Shown here in pieces: positions 15,337-25,220 of a DNA stretch of 39,347 nt. Each line of letters begins with the position of its first letter. The first letter of the stretch is position 1. Below the pieces are notes generated by a model. It was not told where the DNA came from. It worked only from the letters and a program-made list of their open reading frames with translations, and did no database searches. Position numbers and translations under genes: made by a program. The stretch comes from Gemmatimonadota bacterium (GTDB lineage: Bacteria > Gemmatimonadota > Gemmatimonadetes > Gemmatimonadales > GWC2-71-9). The stretch spans positions 1-39,347 of the forward strand of contig QHUU01000102.1 in the NCBI GenBank assembly GCA_003222155.1. The letters are read 5' to 3'.

Positions 15337-17502
15337 ATGAGCTCCACCCTCTCCCGCCGCGACTTCGTCGCGACCAGCGCGGGACTCGTCATCGCGTTCC
15401 GTCTCCCATCCCGGTCGCTCCCGGCCGAGCTCGACGACGCGACGTTCTCCCCCAACGCCTGGATCCGAATCGCGAGCGACGGCTCCGTCACCCTTACCGT
15501 CGACAAATCCGAAATGGGGCAGGGCTCGCAGACCGGCCTCGCGATGATCCTCGCCGAAGAGCTGGAAGCCGACTGGTCCAGGGTGCGCCTCGGGCCCGTG
15601 CCCGAGAACGCGGCCGGGTGGTCGCGCCGCATGTCGACCGGCGGAAGCACCGCGATTCGCACCTCGTGGGAGCCGCTGCGCAAGGCGGGCGCCGCGGCGC
15701 GCGAGATGCTGCTCGACGCGGCGGCGTCCACCTGGGACGTGGATCGCGCGTCGTGCCGCGCCGAGCGCGGCGTCGTGGTGCACAGCGCGAGCAAGCGACG
15801 CCTCACGTACGGCAAGCTCGTCGCGAAGGCCGCCCAGCTTCCCATCCCAAAAGACGCGCCCCTCAAGGACCCGAAGGATTTCCGGCTGCTCGGCACGCGT
15901 GTGCCGCGGCTCGACACGCCCGCCAAGGTCGACGGCAGCGCCGTGTTCGGCATCGACGTGAAAGTGCCGGGCATGCTCATCGCCTCGATCGAGCGCTGCC
16001 CGGTGTTCGGGGGGAAGCTCAAGTCCTACGACGCCACCAAGGCAAAGGCAGTGCCGGGGGTGCGCGCCGTGGTAGCCCTGGAACCGAGTCCCTGGACCGG
16101 GACCGGTGCGAGCGCGCCGTGGGCGGCGGGCTGCGCCGCCGGTGTGGCGGTCGTCGCCGATACCTACTGGCAGGCCGTGACGGGGCGACGTGCGCTCGAG
16201 ATCCAATGGGACGAGGGCGAAGCCGCCTCGCTCGACTCGGACGGCATCCGGGCCCAGTTCGTCAAGCTGGCCGATCAGCCCGGCGTCGAAGCCCGCAAGG
16301 ACGGCGACGCGGCGACGACGCTCGCCGGTGCGGCGAAGCGCGTCGAGGCCGTGTACGAAGTCCCGTTCCTGCACCATGCCACCATGGAGCCGATGACGTG
16401 CACGGCGAGCGTGTCCGCTGACGGCTGCGACATCTGGGTGCCGACCCAGAACCAGACGCGCGCCCAGGAAGTGGCAGCGGAGCTCACGGGGCTGCCGAAG
16501 GAGCAGGTCCGGATCCACACCACGTTCCTGGGCGGGGGATTCGGGCGGCGGCTCGAGCCCGACTTCGTCTCCGAAGCCGTGCGCGTGGCCAAGGCCGCGG
16601 GCGCGCCCGTGAAGGTGATCTGGTCGCGCGAAGACGACGTGCAGCACGGCTTCTATCGGCCCGCGACTTACAACCGGTTCGCCGCGGCGCTCGACGCCGG
16701 CGGCAGCCCGGTCGCCTGGACGCACCGGATCGTGGCCCCGCCCATCCTCCTCAAGTTCGGGCCGCTCGACAAGGGCATCGACCGCACCCTCATCGACGGG
16801 GCGTCGAACCTGCCGTACGCCATCCCCAACGTGCTGGTCGACCAGGTCGCGGTCGACCTGCTCCCCGTGCCGCGCGGTTTCTGGCGCTCGGTCGGGATCT
16901 CCCAGAACGCATTCGTCACGGAATGCTTCTTCGACGAGGTGGCGGTGGCGGCCGGGAAGGATCCGTACGAGCTGCGCCGTCAGCTGCTGCGCGACAAGCC
17001 GCGCCACCTGCGCACGCTCGAGCTCGCGGCCCAGAAGGCAGGTTGGGGGACGCCGCTACCGGCCGGTCACGGGCGCGGCATCGCCCTCGCCGAGTGGGCG
17101 CCGACCACGTGCGCGCAGGTGGCCGAAGTGTCGGTCACGCCCGACGGAGGGGTGCGCGTGCATCGCGTCGTGTGCGCCGTCGACTGCGGGCCCACGGTGA
17201 ACGTCGGCCAGATCGAGGCCCAGCTGCAAGGCGGCATCGTGTTCGGGCTGACGGCGGCGTTATACGGCGAGATCACCATCGACCGGGGACGAGTGAAGCA
17301 GAGCAACTTCACGGATTACCCGATGCTGCATATCGAGGAGATGCCCGTGGTGGAAGTTCACGTCGTGCCAAGCGACGACAAGCAGGGCGGGATCGGCGAG
17401 CCCTCGGTCGGGCCGGTGGCGCCCGCGGTATGCAACGCGATTTTCGCGGCCACGGGGAAGCGGATTAGGAGGCTGCCGGTCGGGAAGATCGCCGCGACCT
17501 AG
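15337..17502 (+). CDS. Second IorB-type molybdopterin subunit, Tat-exported paralogue
   Basis: 721 residues, start ATG preceded by AGGAGG. Twin-arginine signal LSRRDFVATSAGLVIAF. It follows the first copy motif by motif: EMGQGSQTGLAMILAEELEADW, TTFLGGGFGRRLEPDF, DPYELRRQLLRDKPRHL, VDCGPTVNVG and GEPSVGPVAPAVCNAIFAATG. The catalytic-Glu segment differs (GEPSVGPVAP against GEPGTPPIGP), and a Gly/Ala-rich insertion near residue 255 (TGTGASAPWAAGCAAG) is unique to this copy, so its substrate probably differs. There is no second iron-sulfur subunit, so both large subunits may share the one at 12640. Its stop overlaps the stop of the convergent cupredoxin gene by three bases. Confidence 0.92.
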   Translation: MSSTLSRRDFVATSAGLVIAFRLPSRSLPAELDDATFSPNAWIRIASDGSVTLTVDKSEMGQGSQTGLAMILAEELEADWSRVRLGPVPENAAGWSRRMSTGGSTAIRTSWEPLRKAGAAAREMLLDAAASTWDVDRASCRAERGVVVHSASKRRLTYGKLVAKAAQLPIPKDAPLKDPKDFRLLGTRVPRLDTPAKVDGSAVFGIDVKVPGMLIASIERCPVFGGKLKSYDATKAKAVPGVRAVVALEPSPWTGTGASAPWAAGCAAGVAVVADTYWQAVTGRRALEIQWDEGEAASLDSDGIRAQFVKLADQPGVEARKDGDAATTLAGAAKRVEAVYEVPFLHHATMEPMTCTASVSADGCDIWVPTQNQTRAQEVAAELTGLPKEQVRIHTTFLGGGFGRRLEPDFVSEAVRVAKAAGAPVKVIWSREDDVQHGFYRPATYNRFAAALDAGGSPVAWTHRIVAPPILLKFGPLDKGIDRTLIDGASNLPYAIPNVLVDQVAVDLLPVPRGFWRSVGISQNAFVTECFFDEVAVAAGKDPYELRRQLLRDKPRHLRTLELAAQKAGWGTPLPAGHGRGIALAEWAPTTCAQVAEVSVTPDGGVRVHRVVCAVDCGPTVNVGQIEAQLQGGIVFGLTAALYGEITIDRGRVKQSNFTDYPMLHIEEMPVVEVHVVPSDDKQGGIGEPSVGPVAPAVCNAIFAATGKRIRRLPVGKIAAT

Positions 17503-18164
17503 TGCAACACCCGCACCGAGCCCGTCATCTGTGGGTGTAAGGTGCAGTGGTAAGTGTATGTCCCGACGGCCGCGAACGTGCTGCTGAAGGTGGTCGTTCC
17601 CGCCTGATCGGGAGAATTGGCGGGCAAGGGGGCCGGGCCGCTTGTAAAGGTGACGTTGTGCGGGGTGGTTCCCGAATTCCACGTCCACGTCACCATCCCG
17701 CCCGACTGCACGATCGTGTCTCGAGGGCTGAACACAAAGCTGGTCACGCTGACACCCACGCTCGTCGGCGGCGACGTGGCGAACTCGGAGAAGGTGGCCG
17801 GGCCCGGCAGCCCGCCGACCGTCGCGCTGACCTGCTGGACGGTGGAGGAGCCCACCGAATCGTTCGTGCTCGCGATCCCATACGCGTCGGTGATGCTCTG
17901 CGCCGGATTCACCGCGCCCGAGGCGGCGTCGGACGTCACGGTCCACATCACGACGACGCCCGATACCGGGAGACCGCCCGCATCCAGCACCGCTACACTC
18001 ACAGGCGTAGGCAGCGGATTGTTGAAGTACCAGCTCTGTCTGTCTCCCCCGCTCGGCACCACGTCGGTCGGCGGTCGGGCGGGCTGGGTTCCATTATTGT
18101 TGCAGGCGGAAGCGCACAGCGCTCCCACCAGTACGCGCCACCGCGCGAACCGCCGGCGTGTCAT
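17499..18164 (-). CDS. Lipoprotein with Ig-like and cupredoxin (plastocyanin-like) domains, copy 1
   Basis: 221 residues. A basic N-terminus (TRRRFARW) leads to a lipobox ending Ala-Ser-Ala-Cys, so it is a lipoprotein. Residues 30-125 resemble a bacterial Ig-like domain 1 (PLPTPVSVAVLDAGGLPVSG, then GIASTNDSVGSS). The C-terminal 90 residues are a cupredoxin: a first His in TPHNVTF and the Cys-His-Met loop YHCTLHPQMTG, giving a full type 1 copper set. It may carry electrons outside the cell or store copper. The ATG at 18164 is preceded by GGAGGA at about 9 bases; an ATG 8 codons upstream overlaps that site and was rejected. Paralogue of the gene at 18298. Confidence 0.88.
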   Translation of the reverse strand: MTRRRFARWRVLVGALCASACNNNGTQPARPPTDVVPSGGDRQSWYFNNPLPTPVSVAVLDAGGLPVSGVVVMWTVTSDAASGAVNPAQSITDAYGIASTNDSVGSSTVQQVSATVGGLPGPATFSEFATSPPTSVGVSVTSFVFSPRDTIVQSGGMVTWTWNSGTTPHNVTFTSGPAPLPANSPDQAGTTTFSSTFAAVGTYTYHCTLHPQMTGSVRVLH

Positions 18165-18297
18165 CCGAACATCTCCTCCCCAATTCAAGTGAATCCACCA
18201 GGCGAGTCCGCAGAGCGCGCAAGGAGCACGAAGCAGAAAGCGGTACCCGCCTCCTGCATTGGAGAGGACCGCTCCCTGCTCCTAGTTCCGCTTTGCG

Positions 18298-18975
18298 TCA
18301 GTGCACGACTGTGACCGTTCCGCTCATCCCCGGATGGTTGGTGCACGCATAGCCGTACGTGCCCACGGCCGAGATCGTGCTGCTGAAGGTTGCCGGGGCG
18401 TTCACGGAAGTAGTTGTTGTGTTCGCCGGCCGGGGCGTCGGACCGCTCGTGTACGTGACATTGTGGTTGACCGCTCCCGCACTCCACGTCCACGTAACCG
18501 TGCCGCCGCTTTGCATTACCACGGCATTGGGACTGAAGAAGTTGTTGTTCACCGTGACCGCGGCGGACGTCGGCGGTGCGGTGGCAGTGACCGTGAACGT
18601 CACAGGGGTCGCTAGACCTGCGAACGTGGCTGTGACCATTTGCGGGCTGCTCGATCCGATGCTGTCCGTCGCGGTGGCTACACCCGACGCGTTGGTGGTA
18701 CTCGGGGAAGTCACCCCACCGCCCCCCGACCCGGGCGCCCACGTGACGGCGACCCCGGGGACCGGACAGTTGTTCGCGTCTCTCGCAGTGACGCTCAACG
18801 CAGCGGGCAGGGGGTTGTTGAAGTACCAGGGCGCGGGATCGCCGCTGGTCTTGACAAGCTGCGTTGCGGCGCCCGGCGTGCACGGCCCCGTGCCGCCCCC
18901 GCCACCTCCCCCACATGCGAAACCAACCAGTGCAGTGCCGAGCGCCAGCCAGCGCCCCCGACGGTCTACGTTCAT
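18298..18975 (-). CDS. Lipoprotein with Ig-like and cupredoxin domains, copy 2
   Basis: 225 residues with the same design as the downstream gene. Lipobox ends Gly-Phe-Ala-Cys, then a poly-Gly run, an Ig-like domain (WYFNNPLPAALSVTARDANN; GVATATDSIGSSS), and a C-terminal cupredoxin with NHNVTY and YACTNHPGMSG as the copper ligands His, Cys, His and Met. The signature YFNNPLP is shared with copy 1, so the pair arose by tandem duplication. A start at 18975 follows AAAGGGAG at about 9 bases. The 133-base gap to copy 1 holds no other gene. Copper binding is established for the motif; the partner is unknown. Confidence 0.88.
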   Translation of the reverse strand: MNVDRRGRWLALGTALVGFACGGGGGGGTGPCTPGAATQLVKTSGDPAPWYFNNPLPAALSVTARDANNCPVPGVAVTWAPGSGGGGVTSPSTTNASGVATATDSIGSSSPQMVTATFAGLATPVTFTVTATAPPTSAAVTVNNNFFSPNAVVMQSGGTVTWTWSAGAVNHNVTYTSGPTPRPANTTTTSVNAPATFSSTISAVGTYGYACTNHPGMSGTVTVVH

Positions 18976-19077
18976 CGATCATGCTCCCTTTCTTGAAAGG
19001 CCCCAAAAACAGATGGAGTGGGTCCCCGCGATGCGACGGCGCACGCCGGGACACCACTCCACTACCCCGTCGCTTGG

Positions 19078-19593
19078 TTACTGCTTCACCACCTGCCCGC
19101 GGATCTCGCCGCCCCCGTGGCCGCCGCTGTGTGTAGTCGCGTTGACCGGTCCGCGGGTGTGCACGTTCACGTACGCGTGCCCGTTGCGCAGCAGCACGAG
19201 TAGCGAATCCATGCTCATCCCCGAGGGCGCGCCCAGCTCGCCCAGCACACCCTGTGCCAGCGTCCCAGTGAACCCGATCTTGGTAGTGGGATTGGTGAAC
19301 AGGTTGATGACGACGCCGGCGTTGCTGTCGGCGGGGGCGGGTCCGTGAATGTGCGCGGCGAAGGCGCTGTCGATGCCCACCACGTCGAGCCGGTAAAAGA
19401 TACTGCCAATGTCCGAGAGGTACGTGAACGTCGCCTTGCCGGTGGCGGTGGAGCTGTCCGGCGTCGGCACCTCATTGGCGGCGGAGAGGGTTGCCGTGAA
19501 CCGCTCGCTCACCGTGATCCCTACATTGTCCGTGCAACTGCCGAGCGCCACCAGGGCGGCTCCGGTCAGTCCTCCCAACAGTTGTGCTCGCAT
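19078..19593 (-). CDS. CHRD-domain lipoprotein
   Basis: 171 residues. Signal peptide with lipobox Leu-Gly-Ser-Cys. The rest is one CHRD domain: FTATLSAANEVPTPDSSATG-like opening, the conserved AHIHGPAPADSNAG, then VLLRNGHAYVNVHT and a His/Gly-rich C-terminal segment GGEIRGQVV. CHRD domains were named from chordin; in bacteria their role is unknown, though they are frequent in secreted proteins of soil bacteria. The start ATG is preceded by AGGAGG at 5 bases; the longer frame to 19854 has no such support. Confidence 0.9.
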   Translation of the reverse strand: MRAQLLGGLTGAALVALGSCTDNVGITVSERFTATLSAANEVPTPDSSTATGKATFTYLSDIGSIFYRLDVVGIDSAFAAHIHGPAPADSNAGVVINLFTNPTTKIGFTGTLAQGVLGELGAPSGMSMDSLLVLLRNGHAYVNVHTRGPVNATTHSGGHGGGEIRGQVVKQ

Positions 19594-19769
19594 GACGGCC
19601 TCCTGTTGATTGGTATACGACGGGAATGCGCACGGCGGATCATGAAGCCACGTCAGCCGGGGCAGGAGAGTCAACGGAGCGATATGTCGGGGATGTGTTA
19701 GAGACAGGTTAGCGACCCGTGAGGGCGAAGGCCCCGGCCGGCGAGCCGGTCGGGGCTTCCCCGCCGAGT
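19594..19769. other. Intergenic gap with a strong hairpin
   Basis: No gene seen. A 13-14 bp imperfect hairpin lies at 19728-19758 (AAGGCCCCGGCCGG against CCGGTCGGGGCTT, loop CGAG). It sits 12 bases past the stop of the minus-strand gene at 19770 and is probably its transcription end, although no T-run follows on that strand. Confidence 0.5.
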
Positions 19770-20276
19770 TTACGACTGTCGCGCCAGCGCTCCAGCGCGG
19801 GCCCGCAACGCCGCATCGACATCGCCCAGCGACACCGGCGCCGGCACGGTCCATTGCCCGCGTTGCATCGTAGGCACCCGCACCGCCGCAACCGCGCCGT
19901 CCGGCCCGAGATCGACTACGGCGGTGGCCGCGTCATCGGGGCCCTGGTTCGCCTTGATCACGAGCGTCCACGTGCCCTCCGTCGGCCAGGTCTGGCGCAG
20001 CGAGTAGACCCCTTCCCGCCCGGTGGACGCGAACTCGAGCTTCACCGTGCGGCGCTCCCCGTTCACGATCCCCTCCGCCGTGCCGGTGACGATGTAGCCC
20101 ATGGCCGTCCCGTGGTGGAACGAATGCACCAGCAAGAAGGCTCCGCGTTGCGTTTGGTCGTACGGGTTGACCGGCAGCTCGATCGAGATCCAGGGCGGCC
20201 CTTTGGCGAGGGCCGGCACTACCACGAGGACGCTCACGAGCGCCGCGAGGGCGAGACTGCGAATCCGGTTCCGCAT
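19770..20276 (-). CDS. Secreted protein of unknown function
   Basis: 168 residues with a clear Sec signal peptide (MRNRIRSLALAALVSVLVVV, cleavage after Ala-Leu-Ala). The mature part is predicted mostly beta: ISIELPVNPYDQTQRGAFLL, TGTAEGIVNGERRTVKL, GVYSLRQTWPTEGTWTLVIK. The pattern of a short beta-sandwich with a final 'pressure to give W-T-L-V' strand resembles YtkA/CopC-like periplasmic proteins, but I do not recognise the family firmly. It lies 52 bases downstream of the shortened PQQ dehydrogenase and may be the last gene of the sigma-factor operon. Confidence 0.7.
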   Translation of the reverse strand: MRNRIRSLALAALVSVLVVVPALAKGPPWISIELPVNPYDQTQRGAFLLVHSFHHGTAMGYIVTGTAEGIVNGERRTVKLEFASTGREGVYSLRQTWPTEGTWTLVIKANQGPDDAATAVVDLGPDGAVAAVRVPTMQRGQWTVPAPVSLGDVDAALRARAGALARQS

Positions 20277-20328
20277 GGCAACCTCTCGGTACGGGTTGCC
20301 TCTGGGATGCCGCCCACGCGTGGAAGGT

Positions 20329-20844
20329 TTAGGACGCCGACAGCCGGTACACGCCGCTTACCGACAGCACGTACAGCTCGCCCGCGGCGTCCTGCCCAAA
20401 CGAGAGCACGTTACCGAGGTTGACGTTCAGGGACCTGTTTGTCCGGCTCGTCAGGGTGCCGCCCTCGACGCGCGTGTCGCCGGCTAGGTCGGTGTAGTCG
20501 ACGTAGAGAAAGCCGCTGCTCGCATAGTTCGGGTGGAACGCCACGCTGAAGAGCCCGCGTTCGCCCCCGGAGCTGACTTTGCTCACGATGTCCAGGAACG
20601 GCGTCGCCAACGGCTGGCCGTTTTGAATCACGCGGATCCGTCCGGCCTGCTCCACCACGAACAGGCGATTGACATCGCCGGGCGGCGCCGTGAGATAATC
20701 GGGGTTCGACAGGGTGGTCGCGATGGGAATGAGCTGCAGCGTGTCCTTGCTCGGCGGCGGTCCGCCGTCGGTCGGCGACTGCGCGACGCAGGCGACGAGC
20801 GCCACAGTCCAGACGTGCGCGGCGAGCATGCGAGCGACGGTCAC
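20329..20844 (-). pseudogene. Collapsed PQQ-dependent sugar dehydrogenase (internal deletion)
   Basis: 171 residues instead of roughly 350-400. The N-terminal half matches the glucose/sorbosone dehydrogenase family: GDVNRLFVVEQAGRIRVIQNG, then GGERGLFSVAFHPNY and GFLYVDYTDLAGDTRV. It then jumps directly to the family's C-terminal sequence SFGQDAAGELYVLSVSGVYRL. The central propeller blades that hold PQQ, calcium and the catalytic His are missing, yet the frame stays open. It starts with GTG overlapping the stop of the DUF4097 gene (GTGA), so it is still translationally coupled. Either an in-frame deletion remnant or a shortened secreted protein with a new role. Lipobox-like VALVACVAQ at the N-terminus. 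Confidence 0.75.
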
Positions 20845-21707
20845 TTGGCCTCAAGCGAGATATTACCCTTGAAGCTGCGGGCCGTCACCTGCGCCCCGCC
20901 CGCGCCGGTCGAGAAGCGCAGCACGCCCCGCTGCCCGACGTCTGGCGTCAGGCGGTTGGTGACGGAGCCGCCGATGGTGAGCAGGTCGAAGTCGGCCACC
21001 GTCGTCCGGGGCAGCCGCAGCGCGATCGCGCCGCTCTGGCTTTCGAGCTCGACGATGCCGCCGCGCCCCAGCTCGCCGTCGAACCGCACGTCGCCCGTCA
21101 CCGACTCGAAACGCCCGCGCTGCACGCCGGTGCCGCCGCGCTGCCATCCGGCTGCCCGCACCACGATCGTGCCGCTCAGCGTGGACGCACCCAGGTCCAC
21201 GCTCGCCCCCCGCAACAGAATCGGGCCGCTCACCGTCTTCACGCGGGTCCGTCCGGTGCCGCCGGCGACCTCGACCGGCCCGTCCATCGTTTCCGCCGTC
21301 ACGTCGGCCGGCGTCCCCACCACGTGAATCGCGCCCGCCACGCTGTTCAAATCGAGCGTCCCTTCGACTCCTACCACGTCGATGTCCGCGGAGGTGGACT
21401 TCGCCCACACGCGCGCGCCACGCGGCACGTGCACCTCGAGCTCGGCCCGACCGGTGACGACGAGCTTGCGCACGCCGGCATTTCCGTCCGCGGCGAAGTG
21501 GCCCGGCCCTCGCGCCCACGCGGCCAGGCTGTCCGAGTCCCAGCCGATCACGCGGATACGCCCGGAGGGATTGACGATGCGCACCGACCCATCGGCGGCG
21601 AAAGCCCAGCGCTGCTCGAACCGGTTGCGCCCGACCGACGCCTGGCCGGGGGCGTCGCGAGCCGCGAGCGCCAGCACGAGCCCCAGCCAGGCGATGGGTC
21701 GCGTCAT
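20841..21707 (-). CDS. DUF4097-type secreted beta-helix protein
   Basis: 288 residues. Signal peptide, then repeated short strands of the type GxIxVxGxxxDVTAxTxDGPVxV, the pattern of DUF4097/adhesin-like right-handed beta solenoids. Examples: SVRIVNPSGRIRVIGWDSDS, STSADIDVVGVEGTLDLNS, VKTVSGPILLRGAS, RSFKGNISLEAK. These genes very often follow an ECF sigma factor and anti-sigma factor, as here; their role is unknown. ATG 21707 overlaps the anti-sigma stop (ATGA). The next gene begins inside its stop codon. Seven extra in-frame upstream codons are part of the anti-sigma gene and were rejected. Confidence 0.88.
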   Translation of the reverse strand: MTRPIAWLGLVLALAARDAPGQASVGRNRFEQRWAFAADGSVRIVNPSGRIRVIGWDSDSLAAWARGPGHFAADGNAGVRKLVVTGRAELEVHVPRGARVWAKSTSADIDVVGVEGTLDLNSVAGAIHVVGTPADVTAETMDGPVEVAGGTGRTRVKTVSGPILLRGASVDLGASTLSGTIVVRAAGWQRGGTGVQRGRFESVTGDVRFDGELGRGGIVELESQSGAIALRLPRTTVADFDLLTIGGSVTNRLTPDVGQRGVLRFSTGAGGAQVTARSFKGNISLEAK

Positions 21708-22309
21708 GTCGCCGCCCGCGTCGCCCAACGGAGCAGCTCGACCTTCTGTCGTGCGGCCGCGGCAAACAGGCCACGCAGCTCGATGTTTCCAGGATCACGG
21801 GCCAGCGCGTCGCGCGACTCGCGGATCGCCGCGTCGATGACGCCGAGATTGCGCTCGAGCAGGGCGAGGGTGGCGGGCTCGAGCCGGTCACGCTCGGTAG
21901 CGAAGGCCGCGGCGAGATCGTCCGTCGCCCGCGCGTAGTCGGCTTGCACTGCCACCCAACCCCTCTCCTCCCGGCGGTCATGGGCGGGAGAAGACGGTAG
22001 AAGACGGTAGAGGGCGAAACCGATGACCAGCGTGGCCGCGGCGGCAAGTGCTCCGCGCCAGAAGGCGCGTCGCACGTTCCACGTTGCACGTTGCACGATC
22101 CGTGCTGTGATCGGCGCCCACAAATCCCGACCGGGCTCGATGCTCTTGGGTAGAGCCGCCGCGCCGGCAAGGAGCGCCCGCAGCTCCGCCACGGCCTCAC
22201 GGCAGCCGGCGCACTGCGCCAGGTGCGTCTCGACGAGCGCCCGCGCACCGGCCGCGAGCGTGCCGTCCACGTACTCGTTCAGCTGCACTTCCCTGTCGCC
22301 GCACATCAT
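21704..22309 (-). CDS. Anti-sigma factor with putative zinc finger (zf-HC2)
   Basis: 201 residues. The N-terminal zinc-binding anti-sigma motif is His-x3-Cys-x2-Cys in HLAQCAGC. A single transmembrane helix follows near residues 85-105 (RGALAAAATLVIGFALYRLL). The periplasmic part is helical and charged (residues 115-195). It should hold the adjacent ECF sigma factor at the membrane until a signal arrives. Its ATG overlaps the sigma stop (ATGA). Two micro-repeats fall in the gene: four CACGTTG-like heptamers at 22073-22100 encoding part of the linker before the helix, and two exact decamers at 21991-22010 encoding residues just after it. Very long open frames through this gene on the same strand are shadows. 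Confidence 0.9.
   Translation of the reverse strand: MMCGDREVQLNEYVDGTLAAGARALVETHLAQCAGCREAVAELRALLAGAAALPKSIEPGRDLWAPITARIVQRATWNVRRAFWRGALAAAATLVIGFALYRLLPSSPAHDRREERGWVAVQADYARATDDLAAAFATERDRLEPATLALLERNLGVIDAAIRESRDALARDPGNIELRGLFAAAARQKVELLRWATRAAT
21991..22010. repeat. Tandem decamer AAGACGGTAG, 2 copies, in the anti-sigma gene
   Basis: Two exact copies, translated immediately after the membrane helix. A related GGAGAAGACGG context precedes them. Similar to the other micro-duplications in the window. Confidence 0.6.
22073..22100. repeat. Tandem heptamer CACGTTG, 4 units, in the anti-sigma gene
   Basis: Units CACGTTC, CACGTTG, CACGTTG, CACGATC. The run is in frame and encodes part of the cytoplasmic linker (RIVQRATWNVRRAF). 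Because seven is not a multiple of three, a change in copy number would shift the frame. Confidence 0.7.
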
Positions 22310-22836
22310 CTGCTCAACGCCTCCCGCAACAGCCGGCGCGCCCGGAACAGCTGTGCCTTCGAAGTTCCCACCGCGATCCCCGTGAGCTCCGCGATCTCGT
22401 GGTGGCGGTAGCCTTGCACGTCGTGCAGCACGAACACTTGCCGCGCGCCCGGCGGGAGCGCCGCCATGGCACGCTCCAGGTCCAGTTGCTCGGCCGCAGT
22501 GCCGGACCCGTCGCTCGGTCGCTCCAGCGCCGCCGGGTCGTGGGTGGTGAACACCCGCAGCGCGCGCCGCCGACTCGCCCGCTGGGCGAGGAACACCACG
22601 TTCACCGTGAGCCGATACAGCCAGGACGAAAACGCGCTTTCGCCCCTGAAGCTCGCGAGCCGCTCCCATGCCCGCACGAACGCGTCTTGTGTGAGCTCTT
22701 CGGCGCGCACGGGATCGGCCGTGAGGCGCAGGCACAGCGCGTACACCCGACCCACGTGCGCGCGGTACAGCGCCTCGAACGCGGCCTGGTCGCCCTGTTG
22801 CGCACGCTGGACGAGATCGCTCGGGTCCGCTTGCAT
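22306..22836 (-). CDS. ECF-family RNA polymerase sigma factor
   Basis: 176 residues, normal for an ECF sigma. Region 2: AFEALYRAHVGRVYALCLRL, EELTQDAFVRAWERLASF, SWLYRLTVNVV. Region 4: MAALPPGARQVFVLHDVQGYRHHEIAELTG and GTSKAQLFRARRLLREAL, a helix-turn-helix for the -35 element. It directs transcription of its own target set, probably including this operon (sigma, anti-sigma, DUF4097, shortened PQQ protein). No clear autoregulated promoter could be read in the 78 bases upstream. Confidence 0.95.
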   Translation of the reverse strand: MQADPSDLVQRAQQGDQAAFEALYRAHVGRVYALCLRLTADPVRAEELTQDAFVRAWERLASFRGESAFSSWLYRLTVNVVFLAQRASRRRALRVFTTHDPAALERPSDGSGTAAEQLDLERAMAALPPGARQVFVLHDVQGYRHHEIAELTGIAVGTSKAQLFRARRLLREALSR

Positions 22837-22914
22837 CGGGCCGTCTAGGGCCAGGGGGCCGGCACGCTGCTAAGATGCCGCCGGGCCGTGGGTGGTTGGG
22901 AGCCCCCGGGGCCC

Positions 22915-23553
22915 CTAGTTTGCAGGCGACGGATGCAGCACGGGCCGCATCAGCAATCCCGTCGTCGAGACCCGGACTTCGTATCGCGCGGGTCTCGCGC
23001 CCGTGACGAAGGCGGCGGACCCGTACTCGGCGTCCACCAGGGGTCCGAGCAGGCGGCGCCGTGCGATCGAGAAGAGATCGATGGGCGCCGGCCGCGCCAA
23101 CGCATACGCCGTATGCGCCTTGACGCGCTCGTCGGTCACGTCGTTGTAGCGACCGGCCACCCGGTCCAGCTCGTAGGAGGTGTGGAGCCCCAGCAGGTTC
23201 ACCCAGGGGTGCCACTTGAGAATGTGCGCGTCCATGTAGACGGCATCTCCCGCCAGGTCGTACATGGCCAGGCGCTTGTCGGGGAGGACGATCGTCGCCC
23301 GGAAGCGCTGTGGCCCCACCGGCTCGGTCGTGACCGTCGCCGCCAGAACCTCGAGCGTCAGGGCCCGGTACGCGCGCAGGCCCACGGTGATCGCGGCCGC
23401 CAGGCCCGCCAGGGCCAGAAACAGGAGACCCGCGAGCCCGCGCAACGCGCCGCCGGCCCAGCGTCTGGTGCGCAACGCCGCGACTCCCGCGCGACACAAC
23501 GCCACCCCCAAGACCAGCAGGCAGACACCGGCGATGATCAGACGGGTAGGCAT
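22915..23553 (-). CDS. Membrane protein of unknown function
   Basis: 212 residues. Two N-terminal transmembrane helices (about 5-25: IIAGVCLLVLGVALC, and 38-60: LAGLLFLALAGLAAAITVGL) are joined by a basic loop. The rest, about 150 residues, is a soluble domain: FRATIVLPDKRLAMYDLAGD, DAHILKWHPWVNLLGLHTSYELDRVAGRY, VRVSTTGLLMRPVLHPS. I do not recognise a catalytic motif. Conserved-looking aromatics and charged residues suggest a folded domain outside the inner membrane. It lies between the sigma operon and the divergent malate synthase gene. Annotate as conserved hypothetical. Confidence 0.75.
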   Translation of the reverse strand: MPTRLIIAGVCLLVLGVALCRAGVAALRTRRWAGGALRGLAGLLFLALAGLAAAITVGLRAYRALTLEVLAATVTTEPVGPQRFRATIVLPDKRLAMYDLAGDAVYMDAHILKWHPWVNLLGLHTSYELDRVAGRYNDVTDERVKAHTAYALARPAPIDLFSIARRRLLGPLVDAEYGSAAFVTGARPARYEVRVSTTGLLMRPVLHPSPAN

Positions 23554-23611
23554 ATCGGTCGTCTAAACTACGCCGCACCGTTAGTCTTAGGTATGCCCGC
23601 AGGGGTTTGAC

Positions 23612-25201
<1,590 letters not shown>

Positions 25202-25220
25202 CTCTCCGGACGGGACGGCT

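Noticed and set aside
22855-22914. Terminator downstream of the membrane protein at 22915
   Set aside because: GC-rich inverted pieces (GGGGCC, GGCTCC) do not pair continuously and no T-run follows.
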